Shown: positions 23,722 through 34,150 of the stretch, one piece after another
Numbering within the stretch: the stretch's first letter is position 1
Layout: the number at the start of each line of letters is the position of its first letter
Assembly: GCF_900102785.1 (NCBI RefSeq)
Contig: NZ_FNGC01000005.1
Location: forward strand, 1 to 64,000
DNA length: 64,000 nt
Source: Arthrobacter sp. ok362
Lineage (GTDB): Bacteria; Actinomycetota; Actinomycetes; Actinomycetales; Micrococcaceae
Direction: 5' to 3'
The notes under the pieces: model-generated
Told to the model about the DNA's origin: nothing
Database searches by the model: none
The model's input: the letters and a program-made list of their open reading frames with translations, nothing else
Translations under genes and position numbers: made by a program

Positions 23722-25407
23722 GTGCAGAACTTCCCAGGAGTAGGCGTTAGCCCCGGCCGCATCATCGGCACCATCCGGCAGATGCCCAAACCGATCAGCG
23801 AACCGCCCACCGGAGAGCAGCTTCCCTCCGGCGTCACGGCGGAGGAGGCGACGGCGGCACTGAAGGCCGCGGCGAAATCCGTCCACGAGGAACTCAAGGC
23901 CCGTTCCGAGACCGTCACCGGCGACGGCAAGGCCGTCCTCGAGGCCACGGCCCTCATGGCCACCGACACGATGCTGCTCAAATCCGCCGCCAAACTGATC
24001 GGCCGCGGCACGTCCGGTCAGCGGGCGATCTGGGAAGCCGGCGCCTCCGTCTCGGAAATGCTGCACAACCTCGGCGGTTACATGGCCGAGCGCGCCACGG
24101 ACGTCCTGGATGTCCGGTCCCGGATCGTGGCGGAACTGCGCGGAGTTCCCGCGCCGGGCATTCCCGTGTCCTCCACCCCGTTCATCCTCATCGCCGAGGA
24201 CCTGGCCCCGGCCGATACCGCCACCTTGGATCCGGAGAAGGTCCTGGCCCTCGTCACCGCCGGCGGCGGCCCGCAGTCGCACACCGCGATCATCGCCCGG
24301 TCGCTGGGCCTGCCGGCCGTGGTCGCCGCCGTCGGGGTCGACGAGCTCGCCGACGGCACCGAGGTGTACGTGGACGGTGCGGCGGGCCTCATCACCGCGA
24401 ACCCGGATGAGTCCCAGCGCGCGGCAGCAGCCCACTGGGCCGCCACGGCGTCGCTGCTGTCCGCCTTTGACGGGACGGGCACGACGTCGGACGGCCACCT
24501 CGTTCCGCTCCTCTCCAACGTCGGCGGCGCCAAGGACGCCGTGGCCGCGGCCGGCCTGAACGCCCAGGGTGTAGGGCTGTTCCGGACCGAGTTCTGTTTC
24601 CTGGAGCGGGACACCGAACCGACCGTGGAGGAACAGGCCGCCGCCTACAAGGGCGTCTTCGACGCCTTCCCGGGCAAGAAAGTAGTGCTCCGTACGCTCG
24701 ACGCCGGCGCGGACAAGCCGCTGCCGTTCCTGACGGACGCCACCGAGCCCAACCCCGCCCTGGGCGTCCGCGGCTACCGGACCGATTTCACTACGCCGGG
24801 GGTCCTGGAGCGCCAGCTGCAGGCGATCGCCCTGGCCGAGAAGGCATCCGAGGCCGACGTCTGGGTGATGGCCCCGATGATTTCCACCGCGGAGGAGGCG
24901 GCCCGTTTTGCCGCGCTGTGCGCCACGGCAGGGATCAAGACTCCGGGCGTCATGGTGGAGGTCCCGTCGGCTGCCCTGACGGCAGAGGCCATCCTCCGCG
25001 AAGTCGGCTTCGCAAGCCTGGGCACCAACGACCTCACCCAGTACGCCATGGCCGCCGACCGCCAGCTCGGCCCGCTGGCCGCCCTGAATACCCCGTGGCA
25101 GCCGGCCGTACTGCGGCTCGTGGGCCTGACGGTGGAAGGTTCGGCGGCCGAGGGGCACAACAAGCCGGTGGGCGTGTGTGGCGAGGCTGCCGCGGACCCG
25201 GCCCTCGCAGTCGTCCTCACGGGGCTGGGCGTCACCACGCTGTCCATGACGGCGCGTTCCATCGCGGCCGTGGCCGCCGTGCTGAAGACTGTCACCCTGG
25301 CCGAAGCGCAGGAGCTGGCCAAGCTGGCCTTGTCCGCACCGAGCGCAACTGAGGCCCGGGCATGGGTCCGGGCAAAACTGCCGGTCCTGGAGGACCTTGG
25401 GCTGTAA
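23722..25407 (+). CDS. ptsI: PTS enzyme I (PEP-protein phosphotransferase)
   Basis: Enzyme I takes phosphate from PEP and passes it to HPr, the first step for all PTS sugars. The 561-residue protein starts at GTG after GAGGACC. The phosphorylated histidine is His187 in GGGPQSHTAIIARS, the PEP-binding domain shows GVGLFRTEFCFLERD, LRTLDAGADKPLPF and ASLGTNDLTQYAMAADR, and the catalytic cysteine is in GVCGEAAADP. Length is normal. No HPr gene is adjacent, unlike ptsHI operons. It is divergent from tetR-mtlAD with a CRP-like site between, and is followed by a strong terminator. Confidence 0.93.
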   Translation: MQNFPGVGVSPGRIIGTIRQMPKPISEPPTGEQLPSGVTAEEATAALKAAAKSVHEELKARSETVTGDGKAVLEATALMATDTMLLKSAAKLIGRGTSGQRAIWEAGASVSEMLHNLGGYMAERATDVLDVRSRIVAELRGVPAPGIPVSSTPFILIAEDLAPADTATLDPEKVLALVTAGGGPQSHTAIIARSLGLPAVVAAVGVDELADGTEVYVDGAAGLITANPDESQRAAAAHWAATASLLSAFDGTGTTSDGHLVPLLSNVGGAKDAVAAAGLNAQGVGLFRTEFCFLERDTEPTVEEQAAAYKGVFDAFPGKKVVLRTLDAGADKPLPFLTDATEPNPALGVRGYRTDFTTPGVLERQLQAIALAEKASEADVWVMAPMISTAEEAARFAALCATAGIKTPGVMVEVPSAALTAEAILREVGFASLGTNDLTQYAMAADRQLGPLAALNTPWQPAVLRLVGLTVEGSAAEGHNKPVGVCGEAAADPALAVVLTGLGVTTLSMTARSIAAVAAVLKTVTLAEAQELAKLALSAPSATEARAWVRAKLPVLEDLGL

Positions 25408-25411
25408 CCGC

Positions 25412-25453
25412 GGGTCCGTCGGTGGGCCCGCGGACCGGCCCACCGACGGACCC
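25412..25453 (+). terminator. Terminator of ptsI
   Basis: A perfect 17-bp stem (25412-25428 with 25437-25453) with an 8-nt loop lies 5 bp after the stop codon. Confidence 0.8.
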
Positions 25454-25473
25454 TCGCGCTGCGATGCTGCCGC

Positions 25474-25479
25474 TAGGAT
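25474..25479 (+). promoter_or_regulatory. -10 box (TAGGAT) of leaderless HTH gene
   Basis: Six bases separate TAGGAT from the ATG at 25486. Confidence 0.5.
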
Positions 25480-25485
25480 GCACAC

Positions 25486-25848
25486 ATGGCACTGATAGCT
25501 CCCCGGGTGACGGCCGGCCTCCCGGCCGAGGATGCGCAGAAACTCCGGTACGCCCTTGACGGCAGCCACGACATCACCGTGTTCGTCGACGGCACCGTCC
25601 ACCGGCTGCCGCCCGCGGCGCGGGACGCCGTCGTCGATTTGCTGGGCCGCTTCAGCCGCGGCGAGGCCGTTACGGTCAGCAGCGTCGAGGAGATGCTCAC
25701 GACGTCCCGGGCCGCAGAGCTTGCGGGGATCTCGCACACGTACCTGCGGAACATGACCGACCGCGGCGAGATCCCGGTCGAATACCGCGGAACGCACCGA
25801 CGGATCCGGCTGGCGGACATCATGGCGTGGCTCGAAACGCAGAAGTAG
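25486..25848 (+). CDS. Excisionase-family (MerR-like HTH) DNA-binding protein
   Basis: In this 120-residue protein, residues ~70-118 form an excisionase-type HTH: LTTSRAAELAGISHTYLRNMTDRGEIPVEYRGTHRRIRLADIMAWL. The first ~60 residues look like an antitoxin-style domain (KLRYALDGSHDITVFVDGTVHRLPPAARDAVVDLLGRFSRGEAVTVSS). Proteins of this form are often the antitoxin of a PIN-domain toxin, but no toxin gene follows. It could be an orphan antitoxin, a regulator, or a remnant. A TAGGAT box 6 nt before the ATG suggests a leaderless mRNA. Fifteen-base direct repeats start 47 bp after its stop. Confidence 0.78.
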   Translation: MALIAPRVTAGLPAEDAQKLRYALDGSHDITVFVDGTVHRLPPAARDAVVDLLGRFSRGEAVTVSSVEEMLTTSRAAELAGISHTYLRNMTDRGEIPVEYRGTHRRIRLADIMAWLETQK

Positions 25849-25895
25849 CATAGTGCGGGCGCCAGTTCGCCGGCCGGCCAGGATGACGAGGGCGC

Positions 25896-25940
25896 CGGTG
25901 TTCAATGAACAGATGCTTAATGAAGAGATGCTTCATGAAG
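25896..25940. repeat. Three 15-bp direct repeats (iteron-like)
   Basis: AGATGCTTAATGAAG (25911-25925) and AGATGCTTCATGAAG (25926-25940) are adjacent copies differing at one base; a degenerate third copy (10 of 15) precedes them. Each unit contains TTMATGAA. They lie just downstream of the excisionase-like gene, and proteins of that fold often bind direct repeats. Confidence 0.55.
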
Positions 25941-26000
25941 CAGTGATAAGGATCAAGCAACGATCCCGCTCGCGCGCGGAAACACTGATATCGCGCGGGT

Positions 26001-26006
26001 TACGCT
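26001..26006 (+). promoter_or_regulatory. -10 box (TACGCT) of leaderless small membrane protein gene
   Basis: Six bases separate TACGCT from the GTG at 26013, supporting that start over the ATG at 26040. Confidence 0.45.
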
Positions 26007-26012
26007 TGAATT

Positions 26013-26264
26013 GTGGGTAAATTCAGAGGGTGGCACATCATGGCAGGCATCGCCGCCATGCTGCTCGCTGGCATCCTCGGAACCGCGATGGGCCTGAACA
26101 TCACCGCCACTTATTTGGCCAGCGGCGTCGCGTTCGTTGCAGTCTCACTCTGGGTGGACAGCCGGATTACCCGCCGACGGAGCGCCGTCCGCCATCCCGG
26201 TCCCGACGCCGGCCAGGACGCGAACGTGGCCCTCGACGCCGACTCCTCCAAGCGCGAGGGCTAG
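26013..26264 (+). CDS. Small membrane protein of unknown function
   Basis: The 83-residue protein has two TM segments (IAAMLLAGILGTAMGL and YLASGVAFVAVSLWV), a basic loop DSRITRRR and a polar, acidic tail. I do not recognise the family. GTG 26013 is chosen because a TACGCT box lies 6 nt upstream (leaderless); ATG 26040, which has GAGGGTGG upstream, would shorten it by nine residues. It converges with the PucR gene 31 bp away. Confidence 0.6.
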   Translation: MGKFRGWHIMAGIAAMLLAGILGTAMGLNITATYLASGVAFVAVSLWVDSRITRRRSAVRHPGPDAGQDANVALDADSSKREG

Positions 26265-26270
26265 GCCGCG

Positions 26271-26292
26271 GGCTCAAATCAGGCTCAAATCA
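26271..26292. repeat. Tandem duplication of GGCTCAAATCA
   Basis: Two identical 11-bp copies lie head to tail between the convergent small membrane protein and PucR genes. It is too short to interpret. Confidence 0.6.
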
Positions 26293-26295
26293 GGG

Positions 26296-27516
26296 TTAGA
26301 TCCGCGGCCGGCCGGCCCAGCGCCGTGCTTTGAGCGCAGCATGTAGTTCCAACCGCACCATTCCCTTCAACGGATCCACGCCCAGCAGCTGGCGGATCCG
26401 GCCGAGCCGGTTGTAGATGCTGCTCCGGTGCAGGTGCAGCTTGGCCGCGACTTCCTGGACCGAGCCGTCGTTGTCGTAGAACAGCTCCAGGACGGGCAGC
26501 AGCTCGTGGTTGCGGTCATGGTCCTCGAGGATGCGGAAATACACGGATCCCGCGTCTGCCCAGGCCCCCGCGCCGCCGCCGGCCGAGGCCAGGAGCTGGT
26601 AGACGCCGGTAGCCCGGCAGTCGACGAGCTCGCCCAGCTGCGGATCCACTGCCGCGGCCTGGGCCGCCTGCCGTGACTGCCGGTAGGCCTCGGCGAGCTC
26701 CCGCGGCTTGGCAAATCCCTCGCTCGTGCCCAGGATGATCCGCCGGACGGTGCGCCCGGAGCGTTTGGCGAGTTCCAGTTGGTAGTGGACCAGCACCTGG
26801 GCGTGGTCCGCGCGTCCCGTGGATTCCTTGAAGAGCACCACCGCGTGGGTCTCCGTCCCGGCGCTGAACAGGGCGGCGTCCACCCCGATGGTCGCCTGCA
26901 GCGCCGCGGAGCGGTGAATGAGTGTGTCGGCGATGGGGTCCGAGCCCCCGGCCCAGCCATCGGCGTCCAGGACGGTCACCAACTGCCAGGGCCCCTTGCC
27001 CTGGACCTCTTTCCAGCCCGCCACGGCCGCCGCCGCGTTGGCCTCGCCGGCGCAGGCGGCCAGGAACTCCTGTTCGCGGCGGCGGCGGAACTCGGTTTCG
27101 GCCGTGTTGGAATCCAGCAGCAGGGAGGACAGCTGCTCCAGCTCCGGTGCCACGTCCTGCAGTTGGGCGAGGACGGTCGCGGCGCTTGGTTCCTCGGCGT
27201 CGAGCTGGACCCAGAGGTACCCCACCCGGAAGCCGCGCACCAGCAGCGGCACGCACACACGGCCCAGCATGCCGAGATCTTCGTTGGCCGGCACGACGAC
27301 CGGCCGGACCGCCGTCGCAATCCCGTGGGAGAGCTGCCAGGCGATGACGTCCACGGGGACTCGCTTGCTGAGCAGGAAGTTCACCCGGACGCGGTCCGCA
27401 TGGGATTGGTTGGAGCTGTAGGCGAGGAGCAAACCGTCGAGGTCCTCGAGGGAGAGGCCGCGGCCCAGCCGCTGCGCCACCTGCTCCACGAGCTGCTCCA
27501 CGTCCTGCTGCTGCAT
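26296..27516 (-). CDS. PucR-family regulator, probably of alanine dehydrogenase
   Basis: In this 406-residue cytosolic protein, the last ~60 residues carry the PucR C-terminal HTH (ELFYDNDGSVQEVAAKLHLHRSSIYNRLGRIRQLLG). The middle resembles the GGDEF-like domain of CdaR/PucR proteins and the N-terminus is a sensor region with LLSKRVPVDVIAWQLSHG. It is divergent from ald, as AdeR of Bacillus (same family, activator of ald) is linked to its target. This supports control of alanine catabolism. TAGTCT 6 nt before the ATG points to a leaderless mRNA. A palindrome at 27613-27633 between the two genes is a candidate binding site. Confidence 0.85.
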   Translation of the reverse strand: MQQQDVEQLVEQVAQRLGRGLSLEDLDGLLLAYSSNQSHADRVRVNFLLSKRVPVDVIAWQLSHGIATAVRPVVVPANEDLGMLGRVCVPLLVRGFRVGYLWVQLDAEEPSAATVLAQLQDVAPELEQLSSLLLDSNTAETEFRRRREQEFLAACAGEANAAAAVAGWKEVQGKGPWQLVTVLDADGWAGGSDPIADTLIHRSAALQATIGVDAALFSAGTETHAVVLFKESTGRADHAQVLVHYQLELAKRSGRTVRRIILGTSEGFAKPRELAEAYRQSRQAAQAAAVDPQLGELVDCRATGVYQLLASAGGGAGAWADAGSVYFRILEDHDRNHELLPVLELFYDNDGSVQEVAAKLHLHRSSIYNRLGRIRQLLGVDPLKGMVRLELHAALKARRWAGRPRI

Positions 27517-27522
27517 CCTGCC

Positions 27523-27528
27523 AGACTA
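27523..27528 (-). promoter_or_regulatory. -10 box (TAGTCT) of leaderless PucR gene
   Basis: Six bases separate the box from the ATG at 27516. Confidence 0.5.
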
Positions 27529-27612
27529 CTGCCCGGGCCCGCCGCACTGCGAATGCATTCGTGACGGACACCAGCCGACACCTGACGCCCGGCGCCTCGA
27601 CAAATGTCTATA

Positions 27613-27633
27613 CCCGGATTTGAAAAATCCCGG
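27613..27633. promoter_or_regulatory. Palindrome in the PucR/ald divergent region
   Basis: CCCGGATTT-GAA-AAATCCCGG is an inverted repeat with one mismatch per arm, roughly mid-way between the two starts. It is a candidate site for the PucR regulator. A partial CRP-like sequence (TGTCG-N6-TCACA, 27672-27687) lies closer to ald. Confidence 0.5.
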
Positions 27634-27760
27634 AATTACGCGGGCGACGGCCAAGGCGCGGCAGGGGCACCTGTCGCGTGCCTCACAGCGGGATTTATTC
27701 TGGAAGTACGAATCCCCCGCTCATCCAGGCCCATGAAGCCAACATCCACTGGAGCTATAA

Positions 27761-28879
27761 ATGATCATCGGTGTACCCAAAGAGATCAAGAACAACGAAT
27801 TCCGCGTCGCCATCACCGCTGCTGGCGTCCACGAGTTCCGCACCCACGGCCACTCCGTCCTCGTCGAGCGCGGCGCGGGCCTGGGCTCGGGCATCACGGA
27901 CGAGGAATATGCGATCGCCGGCGCCGAGATCGTGGCCGACGCCGATGACGTGTGGGCACGCGCCGACATGGTCATGAAGGTCAAGGAACCGGTCAAGGCC
28001 GAATACCACCGCTTCCGCAAGGGCCTGATCCTCTTCACTTACCTGCACCTGGCCGCCGAGCCGGAACTGACCCAGGAACTGGTCAACTCCGGCGTCACCG
28101 CCATCGCCTACGAGACCGTCCAGGAAGGCCGGACCCTGCCGCTGCTGGCGCCGATGTCCGAGGTTGCCGGACGCCTGTCCGTCCAGGTGGGCGCCACATC
28201 GCTGATGGCTCCGGCCGGCGGCAAGGGTGTGCTGCTCGGCGGCGTCCCCGGTGTCCGCCCGGCCAAGGTGGTTGTCCTGGGCGCCGGTGTTGCCGGCACC
28301 AACGCCGCCGCGATGGCGCTCGGCCTGGGTGCCGACGTCACCATCCTGGACATCAACATCAACCGCCTGCGCGAACTGGATGCCCAGTACCAGGGCCGGC
28401 TGAAGACGGTTGCCTCCAACGCCTACGAGATCGAGAAGTCCGTCGTTGACGCCGACCTCGTCATCGGGTCGGTCCTGATCCCCGGCGCCAAGGCCCCTAA
28501 GCTCGTCACCAACGAGCTCGTGTCCCGGATGAAGCCCGGCTCCGTGCTGGTGGACATCGCCGTGGACCAGGGCGGCTGCTTCGAGGACACCCACCCCACC
28601 ACGCACCAGGAACCGACGTACAAGGTCCACAACACGATCTTCTACTGCGTCGCCAACATGCCCGGCGCCGTCCCGAACACCTCCACGTACGCGCTGACCA
28701 ACGTCACCCTTCGCTACGCCGTCTCACTGGCGAACCTGGGCGTCAAGGCTGCGTTCGAGCGCGACGCCGCCCTGGCCGCCGGCCTGAACATCGCCGGCGG
28801 CAAGGTTGCGCACCGCTCGGTCTCCGAGGCGCACAACCTGCCCCTCGTCGCCGACTGGCACGAACTGGTCTCCGCGTAA
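27761..28879 (+). CDS. ald: Alanine dehydrogenase
   Basis: The 372-residue enzyme oxidatively deaminates L-alanine to pyruvate and ammonia using NAD, allowing alanine as carbon and nitrogen source. It begins [17 protein letters not shown], has the catalytic-lysine region [13 protein letters not shown] and the His-containing [13 protein letters not shown], and a Rossmann motif [22 protein letters not shown]. The C-terminal region has [10 protein letters not shown] and [29 protein letters not shown]. Length is normal for a homohexamer subunit. The ATG follows TGGAGC. Divergent from a PucR regulator and followed by a bidirectional terminator. Confidence 0.96.
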   Translation: MIIGVPKEIKNNEFRVAITAAGVHEFRTHGHSVLVERGAGLGSGITDEEYAIAGAEIVADADDVWARADMVMKVKEPVKAEYHRFRKGLILFTYLHLAAEPELTQELVNSGVTAIAYETVQEGRTLPLLAPMSEVAGRLSVQVGATSLMAPAGGKGVLLGGVPGVRPAKVVVLGAGVAGTNAAAMALGLGADVTILDININRLRELDAQYQGRLKTVASNAYEIEKSVVDADLVIGSVLIPGAKAPKLVTNELVSRMKPGSVLVDIAVDQGGCFEDTHPTTHQEPTYKVHNTIFYCVANMPGAVPNTSTYALTNVTLRYAVSLANLGVKAAFERDAALAAGLNIAGGKVAHRSVSEAHNLPLVADWHELVSA

Positions 28880-28910
28880 CCAGCTGGTTTCCGCGTAGCC
28901 AACACTTCAT

Positions 28911-28966
28911 CGGCTGCTCCGTAACCGCCCTTTTGGACCCCCAGAACGGCAGTTACGGAGCAGTCG
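28911..28966. terminator. Bidirectional terminator between ald and Gfo/Idh gene
   Basis: The outer arms CTGCTCCGTAAC (28914-28925) and GTTACGGAGCAG (28952-28963) pair perfectly, extended inside by GCC/GGC and outside by three more pairs. It lies between convergent genes. Confidence 0.75.
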
Positions 28967-28985
28967 ATTGTTGTTTAAGGCCGGC

Positions 28986-30041
28986 TCAGGCCAGGGACCG
29001 GGCCTGCTCGATCAGCTGCAGCACCTGAAGCGGGCCCGCGGGGTCGACGGGGACGGGCAGCGCAGAGGCGGCACCGCCGTCGGCGATCTTTGCGGCCAGG
29101 ATCCGGTAGAACTCCGGGTAGGCGCCGCGCTCGGTGGGCAGCCGGTCCAGATGCCCGTCGCGTCCCAGCAGCCCGGCCCAGTCCGGGTCCTCCACGCCGT
29201 AGTCGGCGTCCAGCGGGCCGCCGCCGGCCACGATGTAGGGCTCCTGCGGGTCCACGCCGTGCTTGGTGAAGCCGCCCCCGCTGCCCAGGATCCGGTAGCG
29301 CGGACCCTGCTGGGCGCACAGCATGTTCATCCAAAGGTGGCTGGTTACCCCGGAGCCGTGCCGCAGGGCCACGAAGACGTCGTCGTCAGCTTTCTCGCCC
29401 GGCCGCCGGACCTGCAGTTCCGCGTGCGTCACCGTCGCCGGCCCGAAGAGCTGCAGTGCCTGGTCCAGCAGGTGGGTGCCGAGATCAAACAGCACCCCGC
29501 CGCCGTCGTCGGCCGTCGCGGCCGCCTTCCACGCCTTGGCGACCTCGGGCGACCACCGCTCAAAGCGGGACTCAAACCGGGCCACCGCGCCGAGGGCACC
29601 CGCGTCTACGAGGGCTTTCACCGTAAGGAAGTCACCGTCCCAGCGCCGGTTCTGGAACACCGTGAGCACCCGGCCCAGCCGCGCGGCCAGGTCGATGAGA
29701 TCCTGCCCCTCGGCGCTGCGCACGGCGAACGGCTTGTCGACGACGACGTCGAGCCCGGCTTCCAGCGCCGCCTTCGCCAGCGGATAGTGGGTGGCGGGCG
29801 GCGTGCCGAGCACCAGCAGGTCCAGCTCACCGGCGAACTCCAAGATAGCGGCCGGGGTATCAACGATCCGGGCCGCCGGGTAGCTGCGCGCGGCGGCAGA
29901 CTGCCGGCCGGCGTCGGAAGTGGAGATGGCATCCAGCGAATAGGCGGGGTTTGCGGCGATGAACGGGGCGTGGAAGACGCTGCCCGAGAGGCCGAAACCG
30001 GCGACGGCGGTGCGGATCGGCCGGGCTGAATCGTTGCTCAT
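28986..30041 (-). CDS. Gfo/Idh/MocA-family oxidoreductase
   Basis: The 351-residue protein starts with a Rossmann motif (TAVAGFGLSGSVFHAPFI) followed by VVVDKPFAV, which holds the conserved E/D-KP lysine motif of Gfo/Idh/MocA enzymes, and LTVFQNRRWDGDFLTVKAL. The C-terminal half is the substrate/dimerisation domain (GGGVLFDLGTHLLDQALQLFG, with the GGxxxDxGxH catalytic pattern intact). The family oxidises or reduces sugars, inositols or their derivatives with NAD(P). This subtype resembles YvaA/YdgJ-like enzymes. No sugar operon is adjacent. A TAGCCT box 7 nt before the ATG suggests a leaderless mRNA. Confidence 0.88.
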   Translation of the reverse strand: MSNDSARPIRTAVAGFGLSGSVFHAPFIAANPAYSLDAISTSDAGRQSAAARSYPAARIVDTPAAILEFAGELDLLVLGTPPATHYPLAKAALEAGLDVVVDKPFAVRSAEGQDLIDLAARLGRVLTVFQNRRWDGDFLTVKALVDAGALGAVARFESRFERWSPEVAKAWKAAATADDGGGVLFDLGTHLLDQALQLFGPATVTHAELQVRRPGEKADDDVFVALRHGSGVTSHLWMNMLCAQQGPRYRILGSGGGFTKHGVDPQEPYIVAGGGPLDADYGVEDPDWAGLLGRDGHLDRLPTERGAYPEFYRILAAKIADGGAASALPVPVDPAGPLQVLQLIEQARSLA

Positions 30042-30048
30042 GGTGCCT

Positions 30049-30054
30049 AGGCTA
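30049..30054 (-). promoter_or_regulatory. -10 box (TAGCCT) of leaderless Gfo/Idh gene
   Basis: Seven bases separate the box from the ATG at 30041. Confidence 0.5.
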
Positions 30055-30114
30055 CCGCCCGCCCTGGTAGTTGGACCCGTCGGGTTGGTTGAGCGGGTGG
30101 CCGGTTAAGCGAAC

Positions 30115-30154
30115 GAGGCCGGCACCCCCGGATGCGTCCGGGGGCGCCGGCCTC
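30115..30154 (-). terminator. Terminator of the peptide ABC operon
   Basis: A GC-rich hairpin (GAGGCCGGC-A-CCCCCGGA with its complement, loop TGCG) lies about 45 bp after the binding-protein gene, on the side toward the next gene on the same strand. Confidence 0.75.
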
Positions 30155-30199
30155 GGCCGTGCTGCTTGTTATTGCTTGGTGCTTCTCAGCTGGCTGGTG

Positions 30200-31897
30200 C
30201 TAGCTCTTCTGCCAGCCGACGACGCTCCAGTCCGGGGTCTGGAACAGGCTGGCGCCGTAGTTGGCCAGGCCGGTGCGGGCGAAGTAGATCTGCGGGCCGT
30301 TCATGATGACGCCCATGGAGAAGTACTTTTCCATGTGCTTCTTCTCGACGTCCATGGCGGCCTTGTTGCGCTGGGCGTCGTCCTGGATGGACGCGAGGTC
30401 CTTGATGGCCTTGTCCAGCTCGGCATCGCCGAGTTTGTTCTCGTTGGTCGTGGACTCGTAGAACTGCTTCACGGCGGAGGTGGCGTCGGCGCCCACCGTG
30501 TAGCCGCTGATGGTGAGCTGGAAGTCACGGCTGCCAACCACCTTGCCGAAGTCGGCGTCGCCGCGCTGGTCGATGCCAACTTCCATGCCGGCCGCCTGGA
30601 GCTGCTTCTGCAGCGTCTGCACGGTGGCCAGTGCGGTGGGGTCGTCGCCGAAGTTGGTGATCTTGAACGACGCCGGGACGCCGTCCTTTTCCATGATGCC
30701 CTTGGCGTTGGCCTTGTAGCCGGCCTCGGTCAGGACCTTTTTGGCCGCGGCGGCGCCGGTTTCCTTGACCGGGTAGTTGTCCTGGTAGTACTTCGAGAAC
30801 GGCATCAGCATCATCGAGCCCGAGCTGTTCTCGTCCCAGTTCAGGCCGCCGAAGCGGACGGCGCGGATGGCGGGACGGTCAACGGCGGTGAAGATGGCCT
30901 TGCGGACGGCGACGTCGGTGAGCGGCGCCTTCAGTGCGTTGAGGTTCAGGCCGCCGGCGAAGAGGCGCTGGCCGCGGCGGACCTCGGAGTTCTTGGAGCC
31001 TTCAAGCTGCTTGTACTTGGTCAGCGTGCGGCCGTCGGCCATGTCGACCTCGCCGTTCTTGAAGGCGGCGATCTCGGCGCTTGCCTCGAGCTGGCGGAAG
31101 ATCACCTTGTCCAGGACCGGCTTGTCTCCCCACCATTTGTCATTGGGAACAAGGGAGACAGTCTTCGCGGCAGAGTCGTATTTGTCGACCTTGAACGGGC
31201 CGGCCATCCACTCCGGGTGCATTTCGCCGGAGAAGCCGGTGTTGAACAGTTCCGGGGTGTTGACGGCCTGCGGGATGAATCCCCCGAACATATCGCTGAG
31301 CGGGTACACCGGTTGCGTGGTGGTCACAACGACTTCCTTGTCGCTGCTTCCGGCCTTGACGGAGTCGATGAACTCGTAGGCGCCGGAGCTGACGATGTCG
31401 ATGTCCTTGTTTTTGCCGTTGAGCATCTTCCACGTGTTTTCGAACGTGGCGGCGTTGATCGGAGTGCCGTCGTTGTAGGCGGCCTTCGGGTTGATCTTGA
31501 TGGTGATGGTCTGCTTGCCGTTTTTGACTTCGCTCTTGAAGTCTTCGCAGAAGTTCTTGTTGAGGTTGGCGGTGCCGTCGAAATCCAGCTTCCAGCAGCC
31601 GACGTAGCCGGCTTCGTCGATCGGGTAGTGCAGTTCGGTGTTGTCCGCTGAGTTGCCCGCGTTGGAGAAGCCGTTGAAATCCGGTCCGATGTTGCCCAGG
31701 GGCAGCGTCACGGTGCCGCCCTGCTTCAAGTCGCCGGCCTTCTTGGCGTTGACGCTGACGAGCTTGCTGAGGTCGCCGGAGGCATCCTGTGCCTTGGCGC
31801 TCTCGGCGGTGGTGGAGGCGCCACCGCTGCCGCAGGCAGTCAGCGCAAGCGCCGCCACGACGGCGGTGAGGGCGCCGATCTTGGTGCGATTTTTCAT
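30200..31897 (-). CDS. Peptide ABC transporter substrate-binding lipoprotein (family 5)
   Basis: The 565-residue protein begins with a lipoprotein signal peptide (MKNRTKIGALTAVVAALALTAC, Cys22 lipidated) and a Ser/Ala-rich linker. The SBP_bac_5 fold shows TITIKINPKAAYNDGTPINAATFENTWK near residue 135 and AVRKAIFTAVDRPAIRAV near 335. It captures di- or oligopeptides outside the membrane for the transporter encoded upstream. It is the last gene of the operon in transcription order (dppB-dppC-ATPase-SBP), 84 bp after the ATPase gene, whereas in many operons the SBP comes first. Substrate specificity is not readable; nickel or other oligopeptide-like ligands are also handled by this family. Confidence 0.9.
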   Translation of the reverse strand: MKNRTKIGALTAVVAALALTACGSGGASTTAESAKAQDASGDLSKLVSVNAKKAGDLKQGGTVTLPLGNIGPDFNGFSNAGNSADNTELHYPIDEAGYVGCWKLDFDGTANLNKNFCEDFKSEVKNGKQTITIKINPKAAYNDGTPINAATFENTWKMLNGKNKDIDIVSSGAYEFIDSVKAGSSDKEVVVTTTQPVYPLSDMFGGFIPQAVNTPELFNTGFSGEMHPEWMAGPFKVDKYDSAAKTVSLVPNDKWWGDKPVLDKVIFRQLEASAEIAAFKNGEVDMADGRTLTKYKQLEGSKNSEVRRGQRLFAGGLNLNALKAPLTDVAVRKAIFTAVDRPAIRAVRFGGLNWDENSSGSMMLMPFSKYYQDNYPVKETGAAAAKKVLTEAGYKANAKGIMEKDGVPASFKITNFGDDPTALATVQTLQKQLQAAGMEVGIDQRGDADFGKVVGSRDFQLTISGYTVGADATSAVKQFYESTTNENKLGDAELDKAIKDLASIQDDAQRNKAAMDVEKKHMEKYFSMGVIMNGPQIYFARTGLANYGASLFQTPDWSVVGWQKS

Positions 31898-31981
31898 GAG
31901 ATCCCCTTCATTTTTTTCGTGCGAGTGTGATGCATGGGTGGTCTGGCGGATTCGTGCTCCGGATGTTGCTTACCGGGTGGG

Positions 31982-34146
<2,165 letters not shown>

Positions 34147-34150
<4 letters not shown>

